A DNA stretch of 64,000 bases from Lichenicola sp964249915 (GCA_964249915.1 CAXUEL010000001.1:1-64000); one strand, 5' to 3'; shown: positions 52,670 through 61,123, counted from the stretch's first letter. Translations and numbers: made by a program. The notes: generated from the letters alone by a model not told the origin.

Positions 52670-53165
52670 TTACATGATGCTGCCGACATCCGGCGCAGCG
52701 GCCGACGTGTCGAAGCGAACCTCGCCACCCAGCAGCGGCCTACGCCGAAGCGCAGCGTTCCTGCCCAGCGCCTCACCGATGTCGCGGAACCCCGCTGCCC
52801 GGGCCGTCAGCCGCGAGGTCAGAACACCATCGTCTGCAACCAGCGACACGAGGCGAACACGGGCAGCCGAGGCCAGTTCGTGCGCGGCGCGGACTGGCCT
52901 CGTCTCTGAGGTCGTCGATGACCAGCGGCACGCGACCGTGTCGGAGGTAAACCCAGGCCATCGACAGTAGCACCCCGACCGCCATCGCTTCCTCGGCAGC
53001 GTTGGCACCTGACCAGTCCGGCGGCAGGTGGAACGACCTGACCCGCGGCAAATCCAAGTGAACGGCGCCATAGAGGTCCCTCACCGCCAGCGCCACCGAG
53101 GTCTTGCCCGAGCCCGGCGCGCCGGAGAGGACGACGACCTCAGTCCGTGGTGTTGGCATCGTCAT
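52670..53165 (-). pseudogene. P-loop kinase-like gene with frameshift
   Basis: From ATG 53165 the frame reads MTMPTPRTEVVVLSGAPGSG (Walker A SGAPGSGKTS), through HLPPDWSGANAAEEAMA to RVPLVIDDLRDE. Around 52900-52915 the sense passes into another frame, which continues PVRAAHELASAARVRLVSLV to the stop at 52670. So a P-loop protein of about 165 residues is split by a one-base shift. It could be a mutation, sequencing error or programmed shift. It overlaps the glycosyltransferase gene. Confidence 0.55.
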
Positions 53166-54075
53166 TGCGGCGCTTGAACATGCTGCGCACGCCGTCGCGG
53201 AGCCCGGTCGCGTGGTGCGCCAGCTCATAGACACCGAACGCATTGCGCACGAGGTCCCTGTGCGGGCAGTATCCGTGCGCGAGCGGGATGCCGTGGCGGC
53301 TCTCGTATTGCCTATTCGACTGCCGTCCGTGCCAGTGATGTCGGAGCGTGCCCTTCGTGGACCCCACATTCCGGCGCACGACGTGCTCGGCGCGATCCTG
53401 CCAGGAGAGGACGGCTGCGCTGTATGAAGGCAGCTTGCCCGGCTTGATTTCCTCGTGCTTGAGGCAGTCCTGGGCGCGGCCGACCAAGCCGGTGGCCATC
53501 TGCAGGTCACCGACGCCAACGACCGAAATGTCGAGCAGGCCGCCCATGCGGTTCATCGTGTCGGCTCGGGCCGCCCATGCGAAACCGGGGTGCCACAGCG
53601 AATAGGAGGTCTGGTAGCCGCGCCAAGGTTCCCCTTCCACATAGTGGTCGAGGAAGCTCCTGACGTGGCCCTTGAACTCGGCCTGCGGGCCCAGGACGAT
53701 CGCCTCAGACCACGGCTGGATGACGTCGTAGTGGTCGAGGGCAGCTAGGCACTTCGGCACCCAGTTCTCATCCAGGAAGTCTACGTCAGCGTCAATCCAC
53801 GCGACGGCCTGGGCGCCGGGTGCCTCGTGCGCGATTCTCTGAAGACCGAGGTTGATTAGGTTTTCCTTAATCCACAGCACGCTGCTGGCGCGGACGCGGA
53901 CGTGGAAACGGTTGTCGGCGTCGGTCACGGCCCATGGACGGTCACCGAAAGCGCATTCCACGACGACCAGGGTGACATCGGGGGTCGCGGTCATGCGGGC
54001 GGCGAAGCGGTTGAAGTTCTCGTGGATCTTGGCGTAGCCCCAAGGGTTGAACAGCGGGGTGACGACGTAGAGCAC
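53140..54075 (-). CDS. GT-A type glycosyltransferase-like protein
   Basis: Protein of 311 residues. An N-terminal beta/alpha domain contains VAWIDADVDFLDENWVPKCL (DxD-like metal-binding motif, about 92) and PGFAWAARADTMNRMGG, as in GT-A glycosyltransferases. C-terminal HHWHGRQSNRQYESRHGI is His/Arg-rich. It sits between terminase and portal, where cargo genes are uncommon. It might modify virion proteins, DNA or host surface; role inferred. Confidence 0.68.
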   Translation of the reverse strand: MLYVVTPLFNPWGYAKIHENFNRFAARMTATPDVTLVVVECAFGDRPWAVTDADNRFHVRVRASSVLWIKENLINLGLQRIAHEAPGAQAVAWIDADVDFLDENWVPKCLAALDHYDVIQPWSEAIVLGPQAEFKGHVRSFLDHYVEGEPWRGYQTSYSLWHPGFAWAARADTMNRMGGLLDISVVGVGDLQMATGLVGRAQDCLKHEEIKPGKLPSYSAAVLSWQDRAEHVVRRNVGSTKGTLRHHWHGRQSNRQYESRHGIPLAHGYCPHRDLVRNAFGVYELAHHATGLRDGVRSMFKRRNDDANTTD

Positions 54076-54077
54076 GG

Positions 54078-55442
54078 CTATCTCCCCATGACGTTGACCG
54101 TTCTCTGCTGCGGCGGCTTGTAACCGTATCGCATCCAGAACTGGTAGCCGGTGGCATCGACGACGTGGTCGTGGCCGCCGGTCTTGTCGGGCTCGTTGGA
54201 GCCCTCGCGATACGAGTGCTTCTCGTAAGCCGCGATGCTGTGCTTGCAGCTCGCCGACACGAACGCCTGCCTTGTGCCGTCCGCCGTGCAGAACCGGGCG
54301 TTCGTCAGGTTCAGGCGGTCACGGACCGGCGGGTTCGCAGACGGCGCCAGCACCTTGAACCCGGCGGCCCGCAGGATGCTGTGGTCACTGCGGCCACCGG
54401 ACGATGTGCGGAGCGCCGCACCAGAGGCGTCCGGATAGAACGTGATACGTCCCTTGGCACCCGGATACCGCCGGTCGACGGCTTTCACCAGGTCGTCGGT
54501 GTTCGAGCTGTCGAGGATGATTTCATCAACCTGGTAATCCAGGCCACCATGGTTGACCCACACGGTGCTCGTCATCGGGTTCAGGTTGAAGTCCTGCCCG
54601 ATATGAAGCTGGGCCATTGTCCGCCAGTCCGCCTGTGGGCACTCCCGCAAGCTGTAGGCGCGGTCGAAGGCAAAGATGACGGTGCCGTTGTATGCCTCGA
54701 AGCTGGCCTCGAGCTCCTGGCGGTATGTGCGCTCATCCAGCGAACGTCGAAACTCGGCAATCTTCGCAGGCGGTAGGATTTCTGCGCTCTTCCAGTGGAA
54801 GGCGCCCCAGGTTGATGCAGTGCCCTCGGCAAGCATGCGGCCCTTTGCATACTCATAGGTGTCGAAGTAGTGGTTGCGCCCTTCAGGCACGCCGATGAGG
54901 TCGGCCCAACCGTCGCGATCCGCCAGTGCCGGGAACACGTTCTCCGGCCAGGCGCCCGCCTTCATGTCGGCATACTCGTCCAAGATGCCGCCGTCCCATG
55001 GCTGGCCTTCGATGCGCTGCGGTCGATCCATCCCGACCACGACCACCTCGGCGCCGGTGACCAGTCGGATCGACAGCGAGGTCTCGTTCACGTCGGCGAT
55101 CATGCTCGGCGGGAACATCGACTTAAGGTCCATCCAGTAGATGGCCTTGGCTTGGTCGCGGGTCGGAGCGGCGGCGAAGTAACGTGGGCGCTGAAACCGG
55201 CTGCCGCGGAGGGCGCGGATGACCAGCTTGCGCTTCGCTAGCTCCGTTTTCCCGCTACGACGGCCGCAAGGGAGCACGTTGAACTGGTGCGGTGAGTTGA
55301 AGTAGGCGCTCTGGACCGGATGCGGCCTAAGCGGGGTCCACCTTGGCGTCAGCAGAGGCGTCGCTTCCAACGGTCGCCTCCATGGCTGCAAGCGCCCGGC
55401 GGATCCGTTCGGCGGTGGCCTGAGCGTCCTCGGGCGCGGCAT
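54078..55442 (-). CDS. terL: terminase large subunit
   Basis: Packaging ATPase/nuclease of about 454 residues. Walker A is CGRRSGKTELAKRKL (about 57), Walker B with catalytic Glu GGILDEYADM (about 157), the nuclease domain IGQDFNLNPMTSTVW (Asp), FYPDASG and HDHVVDATGYQFW. The ATG at 55442 makes a 116-base overlap with terS; a later non-ATG start near 55350 or the longer start at 55487 are alternatives. It drives DNA into the head. Confidence 0.87.
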   Translation of the reverse strand: MPRPRTLRPPPNGSAGRLQPWRRPLEATPLLTPRWTPLRPHPVQSAYFNSPHQFNVLPCGRRSGKTELAKRKLVIRALRGSRFQRPRYFAAAPTRDQAKAIYWMDLKSMFPPSMIADVNETSLSIRLVTGAEVVVVGMDRPQRIEGQPWDGGILDEYADMKAGAWPENVFPALADRDGWADLIGVPEGRNHYFDTYEYAKGRMLAEGTASTWGAFHWKSAEILPPAKIAEFRRSLDERTYRQELEASFEAYNGTVIFAFDRAYSLRECPQADWRTMAQLHIGQDFNLNPMTSTVWVNHGGLDYQVDEIILDSSNTDDLVKAVDRRYPGAKGRITFYPDASGAALRTSSGGRSDHSILRAAGFKVLAPSANPPVRDRLNLTNARFCTADGTRQAFVSASCKHSIAAYEKHSYREGSNEPDKTGGHDHVVDATGYQFWMRYGYKPPQQRTVNVMGR

Positions 55443-55875
55443 CTGCGCCGACGCCTGTGTGCGCCGCCAAGATTCTGAGAGCACCAAGCCTATCGCCCAG
55501 CTTCACGCTGAGTGTCCGCTGTCTGCCCTGGGTGGCTTCCTTGACCTCGGCGATGGCGATGGCTGCGTCGTCTGAGAGCACGGCGCTCGGTCGGAGCCGG
55601 ACGCCGGTGGCGTCCCATTCCATGATGTCGCGGATGTCAGCGAACGCGACCCGGGCCAGCTCCCTGACGACGCGGTCCGCAGTCACGTGTGTCCGCCGGG
55701 ACCGTTCGGCCACCGCGGCGGCCAGAGCGTCCTTGATTGCAGGTTCCTGCAGCAAGCGGTGGCCCGCCTGTGCCGCCCCTCGAGAGCTGTAGCCTGCTCG
55801 GATCGCCGCGCCGGTGGCGGACAGGTCGATGAGGTATTCGTCAACAAAGGACTGCTTCTTTGCGGACAACGGCAT
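55327..55875 (-). CDS. terS: terminase small subunit
   Basis: Protein of 182 residues opening MPLSAKKQSFVDEYLIDLSA, with TGAAIRAGYSSRGAAQAGHR as DNA-binding helix-turn-helix, of the Terminase_2 family. It recognises phage DNA for packaging. It is the first gene of the minus-strand late block. Confidence 0.85.
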   Translation of the reverse strand: MPLSAKKQSFVDEYLIDLSATGAAIRAGYSSRGAAQAGHRLLQEPAIKDALAAAVAERSRRTHVTADRVVRELARVAFADIRDIMEWDATGVRLRPSAVLSDDAAIAIAEVKEATQGRQRTLSVKLGDRLGALRILAAHTGVGADAAPEDAQATAERIRRALAAMEATVGSDASADAKVDPA

Positions 55876-55923
55876 GGGGGTTCTCCCCCGGCTACGGGCG
55901 GCGACCTGCGGTGGGGCGCTGGA

Positions 55924-55958
55924 AATGGTGAAGGCCGCTGCCTGGAGGACAGCGGCCT
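55924..55958. terminator. stem-loop before the late operon
   Basis: Strong 11-bp stem GAAGGCCGCTG/CAGCGGCCTTC with a 9-base loop, about 50 bases from the terS start. No T-run, so it may be a terminator for early transcripts or a structure in the late leader. Confidence 0.45.
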
Positions 55959-56076
55959 TCGCTCAATCAGGTGGCCTGGGTCAGGACCCGGGACGCACGA
56001 AGAGAGCATGGGAACAGAATGACGGAAGCGATCCACAGGGTCAAGGATTCCCGCACGGGAGGCTACGGGAAAGGTG

Positions 56077-56105
56077 TTGACATCCGATACGGAGAGGAAT
56101 ACAAG
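56077..56105 (+). promoter_or_regulatory. sigma70-like promoter for 56.2-kb gene
   Basis: TTGACA (56077), 17-base spacer, TACAAG (56100). The expected start is about 45 bases before the ATG at 56156, which has GGAGG. The -35 is a perfect match; the -10 is weaker. Confidence 0.5.
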
Positions 56106-56155
56106 GATCACAGTGGGCGACGATCGTCTCGGTCGCAGCGGATCTGGAGGGTCCC

Positions 56156-56539
56156 ATGAGCATTCACAGCAGCACCTCGGCCGAGAGCATTGCGAGCGGC
56201 ATGCATTCGGCCATCGGTGGCATCGGTCAGATGGCCGTCGCGGCTTGGATGCTGAGCCGACAGGACGCTGGTCGCCGCGACGCCGAGCAGGCCGCCGCCG
56301 CTCAGGGTGCCAGGTCCTCCGTGCTCCGCTCGACGGTGCACGGCCTCCGCGAACAGCTCGCCGACGAGCGCGCGGCCCACCGCGAGGAGGTCCTCGACTT
56401 GCGCGCCGACGCTACATTCTTCCGCAGCGAGAACGCCAAGCTGGCGGCGCGTGTGGCCGAGCTCGAGGCCGCCGTGATCCAGCTCGACGGCCAGCGCCGC
56501 GTCCTGGCCGCCGCCCTCACCGAGGCGCGCGCTGCGTAA
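56156..56539 (+). CDS. coiled-coil hypothetical protein
   Basis: Protein of 127 residues opening MSIHSSTSAESIASGMHSAI. The first 35 residues include a weak hydrophobic patch (IGGIGQMAVAAWML). Residues 40-125 are a continuous Ala/Glu/Arg coiled coil. It has its own promoter and terminator, so it is a single-gene unit transcribed away from the late operon. Function unknown. Confidence 0.6.
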   Translation: MSIHSSTSAESIASGMHSAIGGIGQMAVAAWMLSRQDAGRRDAEQAAAAQGARSSVLRSTVHGLREQLADERAAHREEVLDLRADATFFRSENAKLAARVAELEAAVIQLDGQRRVLAAALTEARAA

Positions 56540-56551
56540 CATCCGCCGTCC

Positions 56552-56590
56552 AGAATCAAGAAGGGCCGCTGGATCAACTCCGGCGGCCCT
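56552..56590 (+). terminator. intrinsic terminator
   Basis: AAGGGCCGC stem with GCGGCCCTT and trailing TTTCGTTT after the coiled-coil gene. It may serve the convergent gene ending at 56608 as well. Confidence 0.65.
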
Positions 56591-56607
56591 TTTCGTTTCG
56601 CGTCACC

Positions 56608-57354
56608 TTATGCGCGAAGGGTCTGCATAATCTCGTCTACGTCCTGCGTCGGCTCCGGCTGCTGTCCGCGCATCGCCGCCCGCGCCGCCGACCGGACCTC
56701 TGCACGCCGGGCAGCGACCTGCTCGGCGCTGACGACCTCAGCCCCAGCGCTGGCTTCCTTGAGTTGCTTCGGTGACCTCACCCCCTCCGGCGGCCGCCCT
56801 TTCAGGACTCCGCGGAGCCCCATCACGCTCGCTGCCGCGATGGTGCCGCACTCGTCCTTGTCGAGCGTCATCAGATAGTCGCGCACGCCCTCGGGCAGCC
56901 GACCGAGGGCGACGTCGTCGATCCGCTCGCCGCGTGCCCGGGCGGCGGACACACTCCGGACGGCGGCGACGAGCTCCCGCGCCTCGGACTGCCTGTCCGC
57001 TGCGGCCTGGCGGACTTCCTCCTGCTGGGCAGCTTCGCGTTGGGCGGCGGCTTCCTCGGCGGCGGCGGACTGCGCGGTCGGCTGCGGGCCGCGCTTGCCC
57101 AGGACCATGCCTGCAACCCGGAATGGCAGTTTTACGATGTCCGAAACCGCACCGATCGCCAGCTTGCTCGTCGCGCCGAGCAGGTCCACGGCAAGCCTCG
57201 GCGTAGCTGCGGCCACATCCACGACGCGTTCGAATACCTGCTCGGTGACCTGAACGGCCTTGCCGCCGACGAATTTCGTGACTGTCACGAAACGCCCTAC
57301 CAGACGCCCCAACGCGGCCAATGCGGCCCGAACGGCTTCTGCAATCGTGTTCAT
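56608..57354 (-). CDS. hypothetical phage protein
   Basis: Protein of 248 residues opening MNTIAEAVRAALAALGRLVG. A central Ala/Glu/Gln coiled coil (about 100-150) divides two helical domains. A perfect 19-bp palindrome (57274-57292) lies in codons 21-27. ATG 57354 is preferred; upstream extension has no domain character. Function unknown. Confidence 0.55.
   Translation of the reverse strand: MNTIAEAVRAALAALGRLVGRFVTVTKFVGGKAVQVTEQVFERVVDVAAATPRLAVDLLGATSKLAIGAVSDIVKLPFRVAGMVLGKRGPQPTAQSAAAEEAAAQREAAQQEEVRQAAADRQSEARELVAAVRSVSAARARGERIDDVALGRLPEGVRDYLMTLDKDECGTIAAASVMGLRGVLKGRPPEGVRSPKQLKEASAGAEVVSAEQVAARRAEVRSAARAAMRGQQPEPTQDVDEIMQTLRA
57274..57292. promoter_or_regulatory. perfect 19-bp palindrome, operator-like
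   Basis: TTTCGTGAC-T-GTCACGAAA, exact dyad inside the 5' part of the gene above. It has the same half-site as the dyads at 23029 and 24037. Probably a regulator-binding site, though the sequence is also coding. Confidence 0.5.
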
Positions 57355-57587
57355 GATGTGCCTCCAGCACTCCGAAGGCCCCGCTGGCCTCCGCTGGAAC
57401 CAGCATCCCTGGCGCACATGCAAGCCACGCCGATTGCGCGACTTTCCCCGGCCGCCCTCATTCTGGAAGGTCGCCCGTATCCATCGGTCTACAATTTCAT
57501 CGACCGCCGCCAGAAGGCGAACGCCAGGAAGGCCCGCTACAGCCGCTTGAGCGCGATTTCCGATGCTGAACCCGTAGAACCGGCTTT

Positions 57588-57603
57588 CGCCCGCCACGGA
57601 GCC
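57588..57603. repeat. 16-bp sequence repeated at 39893
   Basis: Second copy of CGCCCGCCACGGAGCC in the 282-base gap between the exonuclease and the 56.6-kb gene. Nothing else gene-like is seen in this gap. Confidence 0.5.
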
Positions 57604-57636
57604 TACTAGACGATTTTCTGCCTCAAAAAGCCGGAA

Positions 57637-58215
57637 TCAGCCCGCGATGGCCTCCGAGACCCTCCGCCGGACGCTCGCCCACGTGCGCTGCAGAGCCTGG
57701 GCATCGGCAAGCGCGCGATGGCGGCGGGGGCCTCGGGCATCCTCCTCGGCGGTGGCTTCCGCGACGAGCAGAGCGGCCCGCCGTCCGCAAATGGACCGCT
57801 CGCGCTCGTAGTCAGCGTGGTCCGTCGGCGGCATCCCGCCAAAGAGCGGTCGGCAGGCGGCGGCGTAGGCGGTCGTGACGTCGGTCAAGCGGACCGCGTC
57901 GGATGGGAAATCTCCGGCTGACAACAGGACGTCGAGCCACCCGCCATCGAAACCTGGCGCGTCGCTGAAGACAGTCTGACCGCCCAGGACCTCTACGACC
58001 CGACGGGCGACCTCCGCAGCCGGGTGACCTTTAATTGCAAGGTCACCCTGGCTGATGCCGTGCACAGCTTCCGCGTTATAGTCCCAATCCGTCCAGCCGT
58101 CCTCGGGCCTGATTAGATACTCCTCGCCCATACCGGACTCGTCACACCAGCCGACCTGGATCGGCACGGAGTCCGGACCAAGGCCGGACGCCTCGAAGTC
58201 CAGAAACCAGATCAC
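57637..58215 (-). CDS. DEDDh-family 3'-5' exonuclease
   Basis: Protein of 192 residues. Exo I: WFLDFEASGLG (Asp6, Glu8); Exo II: VFSDAPGFDGGWLD; Exo III: HRALADAQAL (His, Asp). These are the four acidic residues and the His of DEDDh nucleases. GTG start overlaps the stop of the preceding gene. It could trim DNA ends in replication or recombination, or degrade RNA. Confidence 0.85.
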   Translation of the reverse strand: MIWFLDFEASGLGPDSVPIQVGWCDESGMGEEYLIRPEDGWTDWDYNAEAVHGISQGDLAIKGHPAAEVARRVVEVLGGQTVFSDAPGFDGGWLDVLLSAGDFPSDAVRLTDVTTAYAAACRPLFGGMPPTDHADYERERSICGRRAALLVAEATAEEDARGPRRHRALADAQALQRTWASVRRRVSEAIAG

Positions 58216-58514
58216 CGCCGCCCCCTGCTGAGCTCGACCATCCGCACTTCGGCGGCGGCGACCCTTACGAGCCGGACGACCTCCGCCCACGGGATTCCTG
58301 TATCTCTGGCCAGCAAAATCGCTCCGATGACCTCCGCCCGAACCTGCTCCCGGCGCCACGCAGAGTCCTCGCGGTCCAGGAGGCCGAGGTCGATGGCGGC
58401 TTGCTCGATGCGTGCCCGATGGACGGGCACGACGGCCTCGCCGATCAGGAACGCGTCGCTGACGCGGCGGACCTCGGCGATGCGCGGGAGCACGGTGTCG
58501 CGGGCGGGCTTCAT
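58212..58514 (-). CDS. hypothetical protein in nuclease cassette
   Basis: Protein of 100 residues (MKPARDTVLPRIAEVRRVSD), helical. It has four-base overlaps with both the metallophosphoesterase and exonuclease genes, which implies coupled translation. No family is recognised. Confidence 0.6.
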   Translation of the reverse strand: MKPARDTVLPRIAEVRRVSDAFLIGEAVVPVHRARIEQAAIDLGLLDREDSAWRREQVRAEVIGAILLARDTGIPWAEVVRLVRVAAAEVRMVELSRGRR

Positions 58515-59047
58515 GCTGCGGACTCCCTGGGTGTTCCTCGCTTCGGCAGGGTCGCCAGCTTCCACCGAATCTCGGAGAGCTGCACGGGGCGGTAGTCCCA
58601 GGCGTCGACGCCCACATCGCACGACTGCCGGTCGCCGGGGAGCTGTCCGTGTGAGTGGCCGTAAAGGTGCAGCGACCCGTGGTGGCTCCGTGGCCATACG
58701 CGCATCGAGTAGTGCAGGAGCACGATACGCATGCCATCCACCGTCAGCTCGGCCATCGCCTGCGATGACGTCCACGCCGGATGCTCGCGGCATTCCTGCG
58801 AGTCGTGGTTGCCGTGAATCAGGTGCTTCCTGCCCGTCAGTCGCGCGAGGTAGCTGCCGGGGGATTTCGTTCCTCGGAATGCAAAGTCCCCGACCACCCA
58901 CACATCGTCATCTGCCTGCACGACGGCATTCCAATTTGCGATGAGCGCGCCGTCCATCTCTCGGCTGTCCGCGAAAGGTCGGGAGCAATGCTTGATGATT
59001 TGCGAGTGACCGAGATGTAGGTCGGATGTAAACCAGGTCCTGCTCAT
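58511..59047 (-). CDS. calcineurin-like metallophosphoesterase
   Basis: Protein of 178 residues: SDLHLGHSQIIK (metal ligands), VVGDFAFRG, HLIHGNHDSQ, LLHYSMRVWPRSHHG, LYGHSHGQL. This is the small phage/bacterial phosphoesterase type. Substrate unknown. First gene of a three-gene coupled set with the exonuclease. Confidence 0.9.
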   Translation of the reverse strand: MSRTWFTSDLHLGHSQIIKHCSRPFADSREMDGALIANWNAVVQADDDVWVVGDFAFRGTKSPGSYLARLTGRKHLIHGNHDSQECREHPAWTSSQAMAELTVDGMRIVLLHYSMRVWPRSHHGSLHLYGHSHGQLPGDRQSCDVGVDAWDYRPVQLSEIRWKLATLPKRGTPRESAA

Positions 59048-59376
59048 CGTACTCCTCCCTGGTCCAGGGCACAGAATACCACGGCTGACGGCAGCTCGGG
59101 CGGACCGGGATGCATGAAGAACATGGGGAACCTCAACACGGCGGACGGGATAAACGGACGGCTCTTCAGCGAGCCGTCGATATCCCCGCCGTGTGCGTGT
59201 TCCTGGTCATGCGAACCGATCTAAACCGGAGGCCGTCACGGCGCAAGCGGTATCCTTGTCAACACACTGATTCGGATCGCTTTTTTGTTCGGAAACCTTG
59301 TGGCAAGAGGTTGTCCATGGTATCTATGGACATACGGGAGACGCGATGCAGCGCTTCCGACCTGGAGGATGCAGCT
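59048..59376 (+). promoter_or_regulatory. leader with conserved two-part element, copy A
   Basis: About 330 bases without a gene. GTCAACACACTGATT (59258-59272) and, 39 bases later, the dyad TGTCCAT-n7-ATGGACA (59312-59332) recur at nearly the same spacing in front of the 60.4-kb gene. The rest shows a T-run at 59280 and no other recognisable feature. Probably promoter plus operator for the next gene. Confidence 0.55.
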
Positions 59377-59943
59377 ATGTTCACACCCAAGCCCGGCTAC
59401 GCAGGCCGAGACCCACGCCTAAGCTGGCTACCTGAATTGTCTGGATGTCACGTATTCATGGTGCGTTGCGACACCAGAGAACTCGTTGTCGGACCGGGAT
59501 GGCACGGCGATGACCAAACAGAATTCCGCGCCGAGCTGGAACGTGCCTATCCGGGCAGATACACAGAATGGGAAACCGTCGATGCGGAAGAGGTCGCTCG
59601 GCGTCGCGAAGCCGACGCCCGGCGTCGCGAGGCCGACAATCGCCGCTTCAACGACGCACTGAACATCCCGGCACCGTGGCACGGCAACACTCGCGTCTCT
59701 CTCGGCGGTCTAGGCCGGAACTCCTGTGGCGATGGCACTACATCGGCCAGCGTCGAGCACGTCGTACTGGAAGGGGATCTGACGGCAGGACGCTTTCGCA
59801 GAAGAAGCGGCGACCTGCTCTGCTCAGCAGCCGTCAGCCACTTTGGCTTGTCCAGCCACGGCGAGCGCGAGCGGACGCGCCGGTTCCGAATCACATGCAA
59901 GGCGTGCCTCCGGGCCGCTGAGCGGTTCAAGGTGGCGGCGTGA
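59377..59943 (+). CDS. hypothetical protein
   Basis: Protein of 188 residues opening MFTPKPGYAGRDPRLSWLPE, with repeated EVARRREADARRREADNRRF (charged helix) and a C-terminal ITCKACLRAAERFK with a CxxC pair. ATG 59377 has GGAGG and lies after the operator-like dyad, which excludes the longer start. No family is recognised. Confidence 0.6.
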   Translation: MFTPKPGYAGRDPRLSWLPELSGCHVFMVRCDTRELVVGPGWHGDDQTEFRAELERAYPGRYTEWETVDAEEVARRREADARRREADNRRFNDALNIPAPWHGNTRVSLGGLGRNSCGDGTTSASVEHVVLEGDLTAGRFRRRSGDLLCSAAVSHFGLSSHGERERTRRFRITCKACLRAAERFKVAA

Positions 59944-60200
59944 GCCCCCTTGTCGCCCTGGAGCGTACCGGGGAAGCGCTCCACGGCCATCGCTGGCGGA
60001 GCCCTTTGGCCCGCCAGCTTCACAAGCCCGGCGCCCTTGAGGCAGGCATTGACCTCCGGCTCCTGCAACGGTGGACGTCCGGTGAGCGGCCACCACCCAA
60101 CTGGCTACCATCGGCCCTGGTAGCCCTCCTTCGGTCCGAGGGCGCACGCCGAGCCGCCGACCTTGAGCGTCTCGCCGACCGGATCGAAAATGCCGCCTAG
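59940..60200 (+). CDS. small HTH-like protein
   Basis: Protein of 86 residues beginning at GTG that overlaps the previous stop (GTGA). The central IDLRLLQRWTSGERPPPNWL resembles the recognition part of phage-type helix-turn-helix proteins. It might regulate the surrounding early genes. Family uncertain. Confidence 0.55.
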   Translation: MSPLVALERTGEALHGHRWRSPLARQLHKPGALEAGIDLRLLQRWTSGERPPPNWLPSALVALLRSEGARRAADLERLADRIENAA

Positions 60201-60218
60201 CGATGCAGCCGCCGACCG

Positions 60219-60257
60219 ACTAGAGGGCGCCCCAGCGATGGAGGCGCCCTTCTCATG
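60219..60257 (+). terminator. stem-loop terminator
   Basis: GAGGGCGCC stem with GGCGCCCTTC, just after the HTH-like gene and before leader copy B. Confidence 0.5.
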
Positions 60258-60265
60258 TAGAAGCC

Positions 60266-60342
60266 GTCAACGCATTGATTGTAAACAACTTAGTTGAACG
60301 GAAAGCTTCATTTCAGTCGGTTGTCCGTGGTATCTATGGACA
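60266..60342 (+). promoter_or_regulatory. conserved two-part leader element, copy B
   Basis: GTCAACGCATTGATT (60266-60280), 41 bases, TGTCCGT-n7-ATGGACA (60322-60342). The spacer GGTATCT is identical to copy A, as are the flanking GGTTGTCC bases. It lies 50 bases before the ATG at 60392. Probable shared promoter/operator. Confidence 0.55.
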
Positions 60343-60391
60343 TGAGGAGGCGGATCTTCCCGGCCCGCCCACCGGATACGGAGAACTCCCA

Positions 60392-60748
60392 ATGCTGAAC
60401 GCACACACCACCCCAGTCGCGTACCTCGAGCCCGACTGGAACCTCGTCCGAGACGGCGTGTCCCCCAGGATCCAGTTCCGCTGCCAGCAAGTGGCCACCG
60501 CCCTTCAGGCCCTGCTACCGGACGCCGAAATCGACACTCACCACCGTTTCGGAGGCATCTCCAAAGTCTACGCGTCATTCGGCGGCAGGACGGCAGCAAT
60601 CGAGCTGCAGTCGAGCCGGGGCGACGTCCTATATCGCGCAGTCAATGGCCTGGGCGAACATCTCTCCGACTACGAGGACCCGGTGGATCGCATGAGCTTT
60701 GGCGGCCCATGCGAAGAGGCCGCCGCCTGGCTGCGGCGCGCTTCGTAA
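60392..60748 (+). CDS. hypothetical protein
   Basis: Protein of 118 residues opening MLNAHTTPVAYLEPDWNLVR, with VATALQALLPDAEIDTHHRF and an alpha/beta pattern. No family is recognised. It is controlled by leader copy B. Confidence 0.55.
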   Translation: MLNAHTTPVAYLEPDWNLVRDGVSPRIQFRCQQVATALQALLPDAEIDTHHRFGGISKVYASFGGRTAAIELQSSRGDVLYRAVNGLGEHLSDYEDPVDRMSFGGPCEEAAAWLRRAS

Positions 60749-60775
60749 CCGGTCACCGTCGAGAAGGAGCGCGCC

Positions 60776-61084
60776 ATGCCCACGTGGACATCACCTTTCA
60801 GCCCGTTCCGACGACCGATCGACGCCGATATCCGCGCTCTGGAGGCTGCCGTCCAGCGCACGAAGGCATCCATCGCGGAGGGCGGCAAGCGCGGACGGGC
60901 GCTCGGTGCGGTGGCGGCGCGCTTCGGCGTGCTCGAGGCGGCCCGACTGCACTGGTCGGTCGAGGCCAGGTGGCGGGTGGCCGTGGTGCGGGCGGGCGGC
61001 GGTCCGGGCGCGGGTCGCTATGTCGATGAGGCGGTCAACAGATTGGTCGAGGAACGCGGTTTGAAGATGCTCACGGCGGCGTGA
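60776..61084 (+). CDS. small hypothetical protein
   Basis: Protein of 102 residues, helical (MPTWTSPFSPFRRPIDADIR, VAARFGVLEAARLHWSVEAR). AAGGAG precedes the ATG. It lies 27 bases after the preceding gene, so probably co-transcribed. Function unknown. Confidence 0.5.
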   Translation: MPTWTSPFSPFRRPIDADIRALEAAVQRTKASIAEGGKRGRALGAVAARFGVLEAARLHWSVEARWRVAVVRAGGGPGAGRYVDEAVNRLVEERGLKMLTAA

Positions 61085-61123
61085 GGCGAGCGTGAAGTCA
61101 ACATTTCTGAACGGAGGCGCATC

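Noticed and set aside
59110..59376. Longer start for the 59.4-kb gene
   Set aside because: The extension covers the conserved two-part leader that is repeated before another gene, so it is probably untranslated.
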